Of a DNA stretch of 64,000 nucleotides, positions 53,266 to 63,612 are shown piece by piece. Source of the DNA: Pseudomonadota bacterium (GTDB lineage Bacteria > Pseudomonadota > Alphaproteobacteria > Caulobacterales > Caulobacteraceae); NCBI GenBank assembly GCA_023456105.1, contig JAEYAO010000100.1, positions 62,001-126,000 on the forward strand, written 5' to 3'. Position 1 is the stretch's first letter; every line of letters begins with the position of its first letter. The translations under genes and the position numbers were made by a program. Under the pieces are notes generated by a model that saw only the letters and a list, made by a program, of their open reading frames with translations, had not been told where the DNA came from and made no database searches.

Positions 53266-53282
53266 TCCCCTAGGGACTGCCA
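53266..53282 (+). repeat. Right attachment-site repeat (attR core)
   Basis: TCCCCTAGGGACTGCCA is identical to the tRNA-Glu 3' end at 37541-37557. The host sequence then resumes as GCGCGGGAGCC, which pairs with the tRNA leader CTCCCGCGC (37471-37479) and so identifies the original tRNA trailer. Confidence 0.92.
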
Positions 53283-53429
53283 GCGCGGGAGCCTTCCCCC
53301 GACATTTCAGACCGTAATCAGCGGCTTCCGCGCGTCCAGCGGACAACCCTGGCATTTGGCCTTTCCAAATTCTCGCGGAACAGTGTTAAGCATGTCGCCG
53401 GAGTGAGGATGCAGGCGGGGGCCTGAGAA

Positions 53430-53972
53430 GTGTCAGACTATCTGGACGGAGAGGACGCGGCCGCAGAGCGCGTCCGCGTCAGCGGCCGCGTGAAATGGTT
53501 CGATGTCGGCAAGGGATACGGCTTCATCGTGCCGGACGACCCCTCGACGACCGATGGCAGGGACGTGCTGCTGCATGTCACCAGCTTGCGCGACAAGGGT
53601 TTGGAGACCGCACAGGAGGGCGCGCCGATCACCTGCGACTGCGCCAGACGCCCGAAGGGTTGGCAGGCCGTCGAAATCCACCTGCTGGGCGACGGCGACA
53701 AGCCTGCGGCGGCGCCGCGCCGATCGGACGGCGTCAGCCCGCCGGCCGGGCCGGTCGATGGAAAGCTGGAGCCGGCCGTGGTGAAGTGGTTCAACCGCAC
53801 CAAGGGCTATGGGTTCGTGGTACGCGACGGAGCTCCCGGCGACATCTTTGTTCATATCGAAACGCTTCGTCGCTGCGGTTTCGACGAACTGACCCCCGGA
53901 GATTCTGTCGGCGTCCGGTTCGCGCAGGGTCCCAAGGGCCTTGTGGTCGCCGAAATCCGTACGGATATTTGA
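53430..53972 (+). CDS. Double cold-shock-domain protein
   Basis: The 180-residue protein has two cold-shock domains: [21 protein letters not shown] with DVLLHVTSL (residues 17-50), and [20 protein letters not shown] with DIFVHIETL (residues 112-145). The RNP1 (KGYGFI/V) and RNP2 (FVH) motifs bind single-stranded nucleic acid. Dual-domain CSPs are typical of Caulobacterales (CspC/CspD-like). GTG start at 53430. Confidence 0.95.
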   Translation: MSDYLDGEDAAAERVRVSGRVKWFDVGKGYGFIVPDDPSTTDGRDVLLHVTSLRDKGLETAQEGAPITCDCARRPKGWQAVEIHLLGDGDKPAAAPRRSDGVSPPAGPVDGKLEPAVVKWFNRTKGYGFVVRDGAPGDIFVHIETLRRCGFDELTPGDSVGVRFAQGPKGLVVAEIRTDI

Positions 53973-54000
53973 TTCCGACTTGAGGGCGACGGAGAGAGCC

Positions 54001-54474
54001 ATGGGCCGAACGCTGAGATCGATGGGCCTGGTCGCCCTGCTGATTCTCTCCGCGTGCGGATCAAGCCCGCCTGTCGATGCTCAAGGGCGCGTGCTTGAGC
54101 CTCTGACGATCGTCACGACGTCGGGACGGCACGACTTCAAGGTCGAGATCGCCGACGAAGAGGCGGAGCGCCAGCAGGGCCTGATGTACCGCGAACCGCT
54201 GCCGGCGGACCGGGGCATGCTGTTCCAGTGGCCGGGCGAGCCGGCTCGGGAGCAGGCCTTCTGGATGCGCAACACGCCGAGTTCGCTGGACATCCTTTAT
54301 CTCGCGCCGGATGGCCGCATCATCTCCATCGCGCCGCATGCGACGCCAATGTCGGAAAGCCTCATCCTCTCGAACGGGCGGGCGAACGGCGTGCTGGAGC
54401 TGCGCGCCGGCCGAACCGAAGAGATCGAAGCGCGCGTCGGCGACCGGATCGAGCACCCCTACTTCAAACAGTGA
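54001..54474 (+). CDS. DUF192 lipoprotein
   Basis: The 157-residue protein has a signal ending in lipobox LSAC (Cys20) and a DUF192 domain with the signatures VEIADEEAERQQGLMYREPLP and AFWMRNTPSSLDILYLAPDG. Function of DUF192 is not established. The ATG at 54001 with an upstream GGAG is used. It is followed by tRNA-Pro. Confidence 0.92.
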   Translation: MGRTLRSMGLVALLILSACGSSPPVDAQGRVLEPLTIVTTSGRHDFKVEIADEEAERQQGLMYREPLPADRGMLFQWPGEPAREQAFWMRNTPSSLDILYLAPDGRIISIAPHATPMSESLILSNGRANGVLELRAGRTEEIEARVGDRIEHPYFKQ

Positions 54475-54538
54475 CGCCGCACGGACGATCCGCGTTGCGG
54501 AGCCGGGCCGCGCATGGCAAGAGGGCGTCGCGCCGGTC

Positions 54539-54612
<74 letters not shown>

Positions 54613-54649
54613 CCGGCGCGGGAACCACTGGCCGCCGCAGAGACCCGCC

Positions 54650-54955
54650 ATGCTCGCCCGCATCTACCGCCCCGCCAAGACCGCCATGCAGTCCGGACGG
54701 GGAAAGAGCCTCTCCTGGCGTCTGGAGTTCGAGCCCGCGGCCGCCCGCACCATTGACCCGCTGATGGGCTGGACCAGCTCGGGCGACATGAACGGGCAGG
54801 TGCGACTGACTTTCGACACCCAGGAAGAAGCTGTCGCCTACGCCGAGCGGCACGGCATCCCCTTCCGTTTGCATGCGCCCAACGAACAGCCGGTGATCAT
54901 CAAGGCATACGCCGACAACTTCGCCGCCACGCGCAAGCAACCCTGGACCCACTGA
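54650..54955 (+). CDS. NDUFS4-like ETC complex I subunit
   Basis: The 101-residue protein matches the alphaproteobacterial ETC complex I subunit family (homologue of mitochondrial NDUFS4/AQDQ): MLARIYRPAKTAMQSGRGK, WRLEFEPAAARTIDPLMGWTSSGDMNGQV, and FDTQEEAVAYAERHG. These proteins stabilise NADH dehydrogenase I. The ATG at 54650 gives the family N-terminus. Confidence 0.93.
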   Translation: MLARIYRPAKTAMQSGRGKSLSWRLEFEPAAARTIDPLMGWTSSGDMNGQVRLTFDTQEEAVAYAERHGIPFRLHAPNEQPVIIKAYADNFAATRKQPWTH

Positions 54956-54979
54956 GGCGCGTCAACGCCTCGCCTCCAC

Positions 54980-55056
54980 GCGCCCTTAGCTCAACCGGAT
55001 AGAGCACCCGCCTTCTAAGCGGACGGTTGCAGGTTCGAGTCCTGCAGGGCGCGCCA
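54980..55056 (+). tRNA. tRNA-Arg (anticodon TCT)
   Basis: The 77-base tRNA has acceptor stem GCGCCCT/AGGGCGC, anticodon loop CTTCTAA (anticodon TCT), T-arm GGTTCGAGTCC, discriminator G and encoded CCA. It decodes AGA/AGG arginine codons. Confidence 0.94.
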
Positions 55057-55061
55057 GGGTT

Positions 55062-56222
<1,161 letters not shown>

Positions 56223-56304
56223 TGGGAAGGTCCCTGCGGGTTGCGATGCGGCGCCAAAGGCCTCTAAACCGAAGCGGGGCGCAAGCGGCGGAGGTCACGA
56301 CTCG

Positions 56305-57396
56305 ATGCGAAAAGCGGCGCTCGCGATTGCCATGACGGTGCTGTTGGTCGGATCGTGTGATCGACGCGACGCCCCCGCGCCTGAGACGGAGCCCGCCCAC
56401 GCAGCCCCGGCGCCCGCCGCGACCGAGCGGGCGCCCAGCCGGGTTCTGGCGGCGGTCAAGCGGCGCGGCCGATTGAACTGCGGCGTGCATTCGGGTCTCG
56501 TCGGCTTCGCCTACACCGACAATCGCGGCGAGTGGCGCGGCTTCGACGCCGACTTCTGCCGAGCGATGGCCGCCGCGATCTTCAACGATCCGAACGCGGT
56601 GCGTTTCGTGCCCGTGACGACGGAGCAACGGTTCGTGGCGCTGCAGGAGGGCCGGATCGATGTCCTCTGGCGCAACTCCTCCTGGACGCTGACGCGCGAG
56701 GCCGGGGAGGGCGTCGTCTTCGCCGGCGTCAACTACTACGACGGACAAGGCTTCCTGGTCCGTCGGGCGCTGAACCTGAACAGCGCCGCCGAGCTGAACG
56801 GCGCGCGCATCTGCGTGCAGGGCGGCTCCACCTCCCAGCAGAACGCCGACGACTTCTTCCGCCTGAACGGGGTGGAGTACCGGCCCGTGGTCCTGCCGAG
56901 CGAGGAGGCCGCGCGCGACGCCTACGGCCGCGAGGACTGCGACGCGTTCAGCGGCGACATCTCGGCTCTGGCCGCCGCACGAACGGTTCTGCCGAACCCG
57001 TCCAGCCACGTGATCCTTTCCGACGTGGTGTCGAAGGAGCCGTTGGGGCCGGCGGTCACGTCGGGCGACGAGCGCTGGGCTTCGCTGGTGCGATGGACGT
57101 TGAACGCCCTCATTCTCGCTGAAGAGCTGGGAGTCACGGCGTCCACGGTCCAGGACCAGGCGGAGCAGGCACGTGATCCGCGCATCCGGCGGCTCCTGGG
57201 CCTGGACGCCGACTTCGGCGCCATGCTGGAGCTGGACAAGCGCTGGGCGGCGCAGGCCATCGCCGCGACCGGCAACTACGGCGAAATCTTCGAGCGCAAT
57301 CTCGGATCGCAATCGGCGCTCGACCTGGAACGCGGCTTGAACGCACAATGGAACGCTCAGCCGGCTGGCCTGATCTACGGCCTGCCGATTCGCTGA
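56305..57396 (+). CDS. Amino-acid ABC transporter substrate-binding protein
   Basis: The 363-residue protein has a signal with lipobox LVGSC, then an AapJ-like periplasmic binding fold: VKRRGRLNCGVHSGLVGFAY near residue 52, then GFDADFCRAMAAAIFND. It probably binds L-amino acids for an AapJQMP-type transporter, but no permease or ATPase gene is adjacent. The ATG at 56305 with a GGAGG site is used; the upstream open frame overlaps metC. A symporter follows. Confidence 0.87.
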   Translation: MRKAALAIAMTVLLVGSCDRRDAPAPETEPAHAAPAPAATERAPSRVLAAVKRRGRLNCGVHSGLVGFAYTDNRGEWRGFDADFCRAMAAAIFNDPNAVRFVPVTTEQRFVALQEGRIDVLWRNSSWTLTREAGEGVVFAGVNYYDGQGFLVRRALNLNSAAELNGARICVQGGSTSQQNADDFFRLNGVEYRPVVLPSEEAARDAYGREDCDAFSGDISALAAARTVLPNPSSHVILSDVVSKEPLGPAVTSGDERWASLVRWTLNALILAEELGVTASTVQDQAEQARDPRIRRLLGLDADFGAMLELDKRWAAQAIAATGNYGEIFERNLGSQSALDLERGLNAQWNAQPAGLIYGLPIR

Positions 57397-57423
57397 CGCC
57401 CGCGCCTGATCCTTGAGGAACTC

Positions 57424-58782
57424 ATGACCGAAACGAAGACGCGCGGCCTCGCCCTGCACTGGCTGATGCTTATCGGCTTCGTGGTGGGTCTGGGCGCGGG
57501 CCTCATTGTCAATCTGGGCGTCGGCGGCGACGCGCCATGGGTGGTGTGGCTGACGTCCAACGTCACGGGACCGATCGGACAGATCTTCCTGCGGCTCCTG
57601 TTCATGATGGTGATCCCGCTGCTGTTCTCGGCGCTGGTGATCGGCGTGGCCGAGATGGGCGATCTCGCTTCGCTTGGGCGGACGGGGCTGAAGACGCTGC
57701 TGCTGACGGTGGTGGTTTCTGGCATAGCGGTGGCAATCGGCCTGGGCATGGTCAACGTCTTCCAGCCGGGGCGCGGGGTCGATCCGGCGTTGGCGCAGGC
57801 GCTGCTCGATCAGGGTCGCGCCGGAGCCGCCAACATCGTGGAGAGTGCGCCGACCAGCATCTCGCTGGGCGACTTCTTCCTGGATCTGGTGCCGTCCAAC
57901 GTGTTCACGGCCGCCGCCGAGAACGCGATCCTGCCGGTGATGGTGTTCGCCCTATTCTTCGGCATCGGCCTGGTCATGGCCAAGAGCCCGGCGACGGATC
58001 GGCTGCAGGAGGTGATCCAAGGCCTGTTCGAAGTCACGATGAAGCTGATCAACCTGTTCATCAAGCTGGCGCCGCTGGCTATCGCCTGCCTGATGTTCAA
58101 CCTGACGGCGCTGTTCGGGCTGGAGTTGCTGGTGCGCCTGGCCGCTTTCGTCGGCGTGGCTGTGGGCGCCATGGCGATCCACATGTTCGTGGTCTACCCG
58201 CTGGTCGTCTGGCTGCTGGGCGGCATGTCGCCGGCCAGGTTCTTCCGGGGCGTGCGCGAGCCCATGATCGTGGCCTTCTCGACCGCCTCGTCCAACGCCT
58301 CGCTGACATTCGCCCTTCGCGCGGCGGAAGAGCAGCTTCAGCTGCCGCGAAAGATCGCCCGCTTCGTCCTGACGGTGGGGGCCACGGCCAATCAGAACGG
58401 CACCGCCTTGTTTGAAGGCGTCACGGTCCTGTTCCTGGCCCAGTTCTTCAACATCGAGCTGACTTTGACGCAGCAGATCGTGGTCATGCTGGTCTGCATC
58501 CTGGGCGGCGTCGGCACGGCGGGCGTGCCGGCCGGATCGCTGCCGGTGGTGGCGATGATCCTGGTCATGGTCGGCGTGCCGGCAGAAGGCATCGGCCTGA
58601 TCCTGGGCGTCGACCGCTTCCTGGACATGTGCCGCACCACGCTCAACGTCACGGGCGACCTGGCGCTGGCGACCATCGTCTCGCGCGGGGAAAAGGACGA
58701 GGCGATCGAAGCCGCCGACCCTCGGTTCGACGTACCGCCAGGGTCCGAACGTCGCAGCCCGGTTCCGGACACGACCAGCTGA
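57424..58782 (+). CDS. Dicarboxylate/amino acid:cation symporter (DAACS family)
   Basis: The 452-residue membrane protein belongs to the GltP/DctA family. It has multiple helices, the serine-rich hairpin STASSNASLTFALRAAEEQL near residue 285, and the conserved TVGATANQNGTALFEGV near 318 and GGVGTAGVPAGSL near 361, which form the substrate and cation sites. Substrate is either C4-dicarboxylates or Glu/Asp. Confidence 0.93.
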   Translation: MTETKTRGLALHWLMLIGFVVGLGAGLIVNLGVGGDAPWVVWLTSNVTGPIGQIFLRLLFMMVIPLLFSALVIGVAEMGDLASLGRTGLKTLLLTVVVSGIAVAIGLGMVNVFQPGRGVDPALAQALLDQGRAGAANIVESAPTSISLGDFFLDLVPSNVFTAAAENAILPVMVFALFFGIGLVMAKSPATDRLQEVIQGLFEVTMKLINLFIKLAPLAIACLMFNLTALFGLELLVRLAAFVGVAVGAMAIHMFVVYPLVVWLLGGMSPARFFRGVREPMIVAFSTASSNASLTFALRAAEEQLQLPRKIARFVLTVGATANQNGTALFEGVTVLFLAQFFNIELTLTQQIVVMLVCILGGVGTAGVPAGSLPVVAMILVMVGVPAEGIGLILGVDRFLDMCRTTLNVTGDLALATIVSRGEKDEAIEAADPRFDVPPGSERRSPVPDTTS

Positions 58783-58784
58783 TC

Positions 58785-59618
58785 TCAGCCGGTCTCCACC
58801 GGCAGGTCCGGCCGCCCGCCCCATTCAGCCCACGAGCCGTCGTAGAGACGCGACGGAAGGCCCAGTTCGGCCAAGGCCAGCGTCAGGATCGCTGCGGTGA
58901 CGCCGGAGCCGCAACTGGTGATCGCCAGCCGGCTCAGATCGACGCCGCCGCCCTTGAACGCCTCGCGCAGTTCAGCGCCGCGCTTCAGGGTTCCGGCCGG
59001 CCGCAGCAGATCGCCGTAGGGCAGGTTGATGGCGCCCGGCATGTGGCCGGCGCGCAGCCCAGGCCGCGGCTCAGGCGCATCGCCCCGGAAGCGGGCCGCG
59101 CCGCGGGCGTCGAGGACCTGAGCGCGCCCGGTCAAGGCCTCGCGCACTTCGCTCCAGTCCGCGACCGCCGCCGCGTCCATGCGGGGACGAAAGGCGGCGT
59201 GCCGCAACTGCGCGGCCGCGCCGCTATCCAGCGGTCGCCCCTCACGCCGCCACTTGGGCAGACCCCCGTCCAGCACGCGGACATCCGACGCGCCCATGAT
59301 CCGGAACAGCCACCACACACGCGCAGCCGAGAACAGGCCGGCGCTGTCGTAGACGACGATGCGGTCGCCTTCAGAGACGCCAAGCGACCCTGCCGCCTGC
59401 CCGAAGACCTCGGGACGCGGAACCATGTGGGGCAGGGGGTTGGATGTGTCCGACACGGCTTCGAGGTCAAAGAAGACCGCGCCGGGCAGCCGCTCGCGAC
59501 TGTGGTCGGCGCGCGTGTCATGGCCGTCGAGCCGCCAGCTGGCGTCCACCAGCCGCAGCCTTGGATCACCGAGCGTCGCCGCGAGTTCTTCGGTGGAGAT
59601 CAGCGGAGAAGCGTTCAT
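58785..59618 (-). CDS. sseA: Sulfurtransferase (thiosulfate / 3-mercaptopyruvate, rhodanese family)
   Basis: The 277-residue protein has two rhodanese domains. The first has LVDASWRLDG; the second carries the active-site loop CGSGVTA with catalytic Cys (about residue 228), the 3-mercaptopyruvate sulfurtransferase type. The ATG at 59616-59618 overlaps the start codon of the divergent photolyase gene (CATG), so the two share their start bases; a further upstream ATG at 59631-59633 is possible. Confidence 0.9.
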   Translation of the reverse strand: MNASPLISTEELAATLGDPRLRLVDASWRLDGHDTRADHSRERLPGAVFFDLEAVSDTSNPLPHMVPRPEVFGQAAGSLGVSEGDRIVVYDSAGLFSAARVWWLFRIMGASDVRVLDGGLPKWRREGRPLDSGAAAQLRHAAFRPRMDAAAVADWSEVREALTGRAQVLDARGAARFRGDAPEPRPGLRAGHMPGAINLPYGDLLRPAGTLKRGAELREAFKGGGVDLSRLAITSCGSGVTAAILTLALAELGLPSRLYDGSWAEWGGRPDLPVETG

Positions 59619-61176
59619 GCCCCAGCCTAGCACGACGGGCGCCCTGCGGCTGGTGCTCGGCGATCAACTGTCGGACAGCCTCAGCGCCCTGCGGGACCTG
59701 GATCCCGGCCGCGACGTGGTGCTGATGGCCGAGGTGCGGGACGAGGCCACCTATGTCCGGCACCACAAGCAGAAGATCGCACTGGTGTTCTCGGCCATGC
59801 GCCACTTCGCGGCGAGGCTGGAGGGACAAGGCGTCACGGTGCGCTACGTCCGGATCGACGATCCCGACAAGAGCGGCTCCATTGTCGGCGAGCTGGAGCG
59901 GGCGCTGGCCGACCAGCCGATCGACCGGGTGTTCCTGACCGAATGCGGAGAGTGGCGGCTGGCGCAGGCGCTGGCCGCCTTCGCCGAGGGGGCCTCCGCA
60001 GCCGTCGCTATCCGGGAGGACGACCGCTTCATCTGCTCGCATGCGCGGTTCCGACACTGGGCGGCCGGCAAGGCCGAACTGACGATGGAGTTCTTCTATC
60101 GCGAGATGCGACGCGAGACGGGCCTGCTGATGCAGGGCGCACGTCCGGCGGGCGAACGGTGGAACTTCGACGCCGACAACCGCGGGCCGCTGAGCGGCCG
60201 GGTCCAACCGCCCGAGCGGCTGCGCATCCCGCCCGATGCGGTCACGCGCGGCGCCCTCGACGACGTGGCTCGCCTTTTCCCGGAGCATTTCGGCGACCTG
60301 GACGCCTTCGGCTGGCCGGTGACGCGGGAGGAGGCGCTTCAGGTTCTAGCGGACTTCGTCGGCCGCATCCTGCCGGGCTTCGGCCGTTGGCAGGACGACA
60401 TGGCGGCGGGCGAGCCGTGGATGTGGCACGCGATGATCTCCACCTCGCTGAACCTCGGGTTGCTGGATCCGATGGAGGTCTGCCGCGCGGCCGAGGCCGA
60501 GCATCTGGCGGGCCGTGCGCCCCTGAACGCCGTCGAGGGCTTCATCCGCCAGATCCTGGGCTGGCGTGAGTTCGTGCGGGGGATCTACTGGCTCAAGGTC
60601 CCAGAGTACCGCCTGCGCAACGCACTGGACGCCGACCGAGTCCTGCCGTGGTTCTACTGGTCGGGCGAGACCGAGATGGCCTGTGTCGCCGATGTCGTGT
60701 CCGGCACGCGCGCCCACGCCTACGCTCATCACATCCAGCGGCTGATGATCACCGGCAACCTCGCGCTGCTGCTGGGCGTGCACCCGGACGAGGTCGATGA
60801 GTGGTATCTGGTGGTCTACGCCGACGCCTATGAATGGGTGGAGATGCCCAATACGCGCGGCATGGCCCTGTTCGCCGACGGCGGGATCATGGGCACCAAG
60901 CCCTATGCGGCGTCGGGCGCCTACATCAACCGGATGAGCGACTACTGCGGCGGGTGCCGCTATGACGTGAAGGCGAAGTCGGGCCCTGACGCCTGTCCGT
61001 TCAACCGGCTCTACTGGGGCTTCCTGGAGCGGAACCGCGGTCGTCTGCGTGACAACCGCCGCCTCGCCATGCCCTACAACACGTTGGACAAGCAGGGCGA
61101 AGAGCGTCGCCGCGCGCATGTCGAAGAGGCCGAGGCTTGTCGGCGGGAGCTAGGCGCCGTCCTCCGATCCTCCTAG
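59617..61176 (+). CDS. Cryptochrome/photolyase, FeS-BCP family (prokaryotic (6-4) photolyase-like)
   Basis: The 519-residue protein begins RLVLGDQLS, the mark of the FeS-BCP / CryPro photolyases, and has the conserved C-terminal iron-sulfur motif YCGGCRYDVKAKSGPDACPFN near residue 447. It also has RQILGWREFVRGIYW and MYPNTRGM-like (MPNTRGMALFADGG) segments. By family it repairs (6-4) photoproducts with FAD and a lumazine antenna; lumazine comes from the ribH pathway in this window. The ATG at 59617 overlaps the divergent sulfurtransferase start. Confidence 0.9.
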   Translation: MPQPSTTGALRLVLGDQLSDSLSALRDLDPGRDVVLMAEVRDEATYVRHHKQKIALVFSAMRHFAARLEGQGVTVRYVRIDDPDKSGSIVGELERALADQPIDRVFLTECGEWRLAQALAAFAEGASAAVAIREDDRFICSHARFRHWAAGKAELTMEFFYREMRRETGLLMQGARPAGERWNFDADNRGPLSGRVQPPERLRIPPDAVTRGALDDVARLFPEHFGDLDAFGWPVTREEALQVLADFVGRILPGFGRWQDDMAAGEPWMWHAMISTSLNLGLLDPMEVCRAAEAEHLAGRAPLNAVEGFIRQILGWREFVRGIYWLKVPEYRLRNALDADRVLPWFYWSGETEMACVADVVSGTRAHAYAHHIQRLMITGNLALLLGVHPDEVDEWYLVVYADAYEWVEMPNTRGMALFADGGIMGTKPYAASGAYINRMSDYCGGCRYDVKAKSGPDACPFNRLYWGFLERNRGRLRDNRRLAMPYNTLDKQGEERRRAHVEEAEACRRELGAVLRSS

Positions 61177-62615
61177 TCGTCCCCCCGCGCCTTCGGCAGG
61201 CTCTTCAGCGCTTCCAGGGCGCGAGCGCGGGCTTCGGCATGATCGACGATGGGCTCAGGGTAGTCGACGCCGAGGCGCACGCCGGCGTCGGCCAGCACCG
61301 CCTCCGGCGCAGTCCAGGGCGCATGCAGCCAGCGGTTCGGCAACTGGGCGAGTTCAGGAAGCCAGCGCCGCACATAGCGCCCCTCCGCATCGAACTTCTC
61401 GCCCTGCGCTACGGGATTGTAGATGCGGAAGAAGGGCGTGGCGTCCGGTCCGGACCCGGCCACCCACTGCCAGTTGATCAGGTTGTTGGCGCGATCAGCG
61501 TCGACCAGCGTGTCCCAGAACCAGCGCTCGCCTTCGCGCCAGTCGATCAGCAGGTGCTTGATCAGAAAGGAGGCCGTGACCATCCGCACGCGATTGTGCA
61601 TCCAGCCTGTGGTCCACAGCTGCCGCATGCCGGCGTCCACCAGCGGATAGCCGGTGCGGCCTGTCTTCCACGCGTCGAGCCCTTCGGAATCGTCGCGCCA
61701 TGGCATGTCGTCATAGGCGGGGCGGAAGGCGCTGTGCTCGATCGAGGGGAAATGGTGCAGCAGATGAATCGAGAAGTCGCGCCAGGCGACCTCGGACGTG
61801 AACTTCTCGGCCGCTTCGAACGGCGCCGCCCCGTTTCGCGCGGCTACTTGGACCGTCTGGAGCACCCGCCAGGGCGCCAGCTCTCCCCAGTGAAGCCGGG
61901 GCGACAGTCGGCTGCTGGCGGAGCCTGAGGGCTTGTCGCGTCCGTGCTGGTAGTCCGCAAAGGCGTCCGCCCCCCATCTGTCGAGCTCGGCCAACGCTGC
62001 AGCCTCGCCCGGCCGCCAGTCGAAGCCCTGCGTCCAGTCCGGAGCGGAGGGATGGAGCCGCCAATCCGCCAGGTCGTCGCTGCCGATTTCTGCGGGCGCG
62101 AACCGCTCCGGCGCGGAGCAGAGCGGCGGCGTCTGCATCTGCGCCATCAACGCGCGGCGGAACGGCGTGAACACCCGATACGCCCCGCCGCCTCCGGTCT
62201 TCACCGCCTCCGGCTCCGCCAGCAGCGATCCGTTGAAGCTTGTGACCTCGACCCCTGCGCCGCTCAGCGCATGGGCGACATCGCGGTCCCGAGCCCGCGC
62301 GTCGGGCTCGTACAGGCGGTTGAAGACCAGCGCCTCCGCGCCCGTCTCCTCGACCAGCCTATGCAATTCGGCCTCGCTGTCGCCGTGGCGCAGGATCAGG
62401 CATCCGCCGCGCTCGGCGATGTCGGACGACAGCGCGCGCAGCGACTTGTCGAGCCACCATTCGGACGCGGCGCCGATCGCGCGTCCCTCTAGATGCGGAT
62501 CGCGGATGTAGACTGGCATGATGGGCCGACCGCTGATCCGGGCCGCTTCCAGCGCTGGATTGTCCTGGAGCCGAAGGTCGCGGCGGAACCACATCAGGAT
62601 CGGGCGTGCGGTCAT
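61173..62615 (-). CDS. phrB: Class I CPD photolyase
   Basis: The 480-residue protein has [15 protein letters not shown] at the N-terminus and the C-terminal FAD-binding signatures [26 protein letters not shown] and [26 protein letters not shown], typical of cyclobutane pyrimidine dimer photolyases with a methenyltetrahydrofolate antenna. The start is uncertain: 62613-62615 (MTARPIL), 62631-62633 (MDPHAR) or 62661-62663. Its stop shares a CTAG with the convergent FeS photolyase. Confidence 0.95.
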   Translation of the reverse strand: MTARPILMWFRRDLRLQDNPALEAARISGRPIMPVYIRDPHLEGRAIGAASEWWLDKSLRALSSDIAERGGCLILRHGDSEAELHRLVEETGAEALVFNRLYEPDARARDRDVAHALSGAGVEVTSFNGSLLAEPEAVKTGGGGAYRVFTPFRRALMAQMQTPPLCSAPERFAPAEIGSDDLADWRLHPSAPDWTQGFDWRPGEAAALAELDRWGADAFADYQHGRDKPSGSASSRLSPRLHWGELAPWRVLQTVQVAARNGAAPFEAAEKFTSEVAWRDFSIHLLHHFPSIEHSAFRPAYDDMPWRDDSEGLDAWKTGRTGYPLVDAGMRQLWTTGWMHNRVRMVTASFLIKHLLIDWREGERWFWDTLVDADRANNLINWQWVAGSGPDATPFFRIYNPVAQGEKFDAEGRYVRRWLPELAQLPNRWLHAPWTAPEAVLADAGVRLGVDYPEPIVDHAEARARALEALKSLPKARGDD

Positions 62616-62729
62616 GCGGGCGTGCGGGTCCATGCTATTGCGATCGGCGACGTTTCGCGCCACCTGATCGCCGCAGGCCTGCGCTATGTGTCGCCTGTTT
62701 CAACGCCCGAATGCACAGAAAGCCCAGCC

Positions 62730-63608
62730 GTGAGCCAGCCCAACGCCGTCATCACCCTGTCTGAAGGCGTGCAGCGCCCGGTCGTGATCGGAGGCGGCGC
62801 CCGCATCGCCTTTATCGCCGGTCCCTGCCAGATGGAGAGCCGCCAACATGCGCTGGAGACGGCCCATGCCCTGAAGGAGATCGGCGAGCGTCTGAACGTC
62901 GGCATCATCTACAAGACCAGCTTCGACAAGGCGAACCGCACCTCGGCCACGGCCGCGCGCGGCATCGGCCTGGCTGACGCCCTGCCGATCTTCGCCGAAA
63001 TCAAGGCGGTCACCGGCCTGCCGACCCTGACCGACGTCCACTCGGAGGCGCAGTGCGCGCCGGTGGCCGAAGCGGTCGATGTCCTGCAGATTCCGGCCTT
63101 TCTGTCGCGCCAGACCGACCTGCTGCTGGCGGCCGCGGCGACGGGTCGGGCCATCAACATCAAGAAGGGCCAATTCCTGGCGCCCTGGGACATGAAGAAC
63201 GTCATCGCCAAGGTGGTCGGCGCGGGCAATCCAAACGTCATGGCCTGCGAACGGGGCGCCAGCTTCGGCTACAACACCCTGGTCAGCGACATGCGCGCCC
63301 TGCCGGTGCTGCGCGACATCGGCTGCCCCGTGGTGTTCGACGCGACCCACAGCGTGCAGCAGCCGGGCGGACAGGGGACCTCCTCCGGCGGCCAGCGCGA
63401 GTTCGTGCCGGTGTTGGCGCGCGCGGCCGTTTCGGTCGGCGTGGACGCCGTCTTCATCGAGACGCATCCTGACCCCGACCATGCACCCTCGGACGGCCCC
63501 AACATGGTGCCGCTCGGCCAGTTCGAAGCCTTGGCGCGGCAACTGATCGCCTTTGACGACCTGGCGCGCGGAGTGGGCGCCAAGGCTCCGCAGCGGCGGG
63601 CCGCCTGA
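62730..63608 (+). CDS. kdsA: 3-deoxy-8-phosphooctulonate synthase
   Basis: The 292-residue enzyme condenses PEP and arabinose-5-phosphate to KDO-8-phosphate for lipopolysaccharide. Signatures are [18 protein letters not shown] near residue 26, [16 protein letters not shown], and the C-terminal [16 protein letters not shown], with His and Asp metal ligands. The active-site Cys in AGPCQMES fits the metal-dependent class. GTG at 62730 gives the family length. Confidence 0.96.
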   Translation: MSQPNAVITLSEGVQRPVVIGGGARIAFIAGPCQMESRQHALETAHALKEIGERLNVGIIYKTSFDKANRTSATAARGIGLADALPIFAEIKAVTGLPTLTDVHSEAQCAPVAEAVDVLQIPAFLSRQTDLLLAAAATGRAINIKKGQFLAPWDMKNVIAKVVGAGNPNVMACERGASFGYNTLVSDMRALPVLRDIGCPVVFDATHSVQQPGGQGTSSGGQREFVPVLARAAVSVGVDAVFIETHPDPDHAPSDGPNMVPLGQFEALARQLIAFDDLARGVGAKAPQRRAA

Positions 63609-63612
63609 TCCG

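Larger units (their letters stand above)
37541..53282. mobile_element. Integrated capsid-encoding element (phage-satellite-like), ~15.7 kb
   Basis: The element is bounded by a 17-bp direct repeat of the tRNA-Glu 3' end, with a tyrosine integrase 105 bases inside the right copy. Base composition is visibly more AT-rich than the flanks. It encodes a phage head module (terminase, portal, scaffold-like, capsid, connector, head morphogenesis), an HUH Rep, a serine resolvase with a res-like site, and a left-end cargo operon. No tail, tape-measure, baseplate, holin or endolysin gene can be recognised. That combination and size resemble capsid-forming phage satellites; a remnant prophage is the alternative. 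Confidence 0.88.

Noticed and set aside
37541..53282. Reading the island as a gene transfer agent or as a full prophage
   Set aside because: It has an integrase and att repeats, unlike GTAs, and no tail, lysis or classical lysogeny genes, so a full prophage is not supported.
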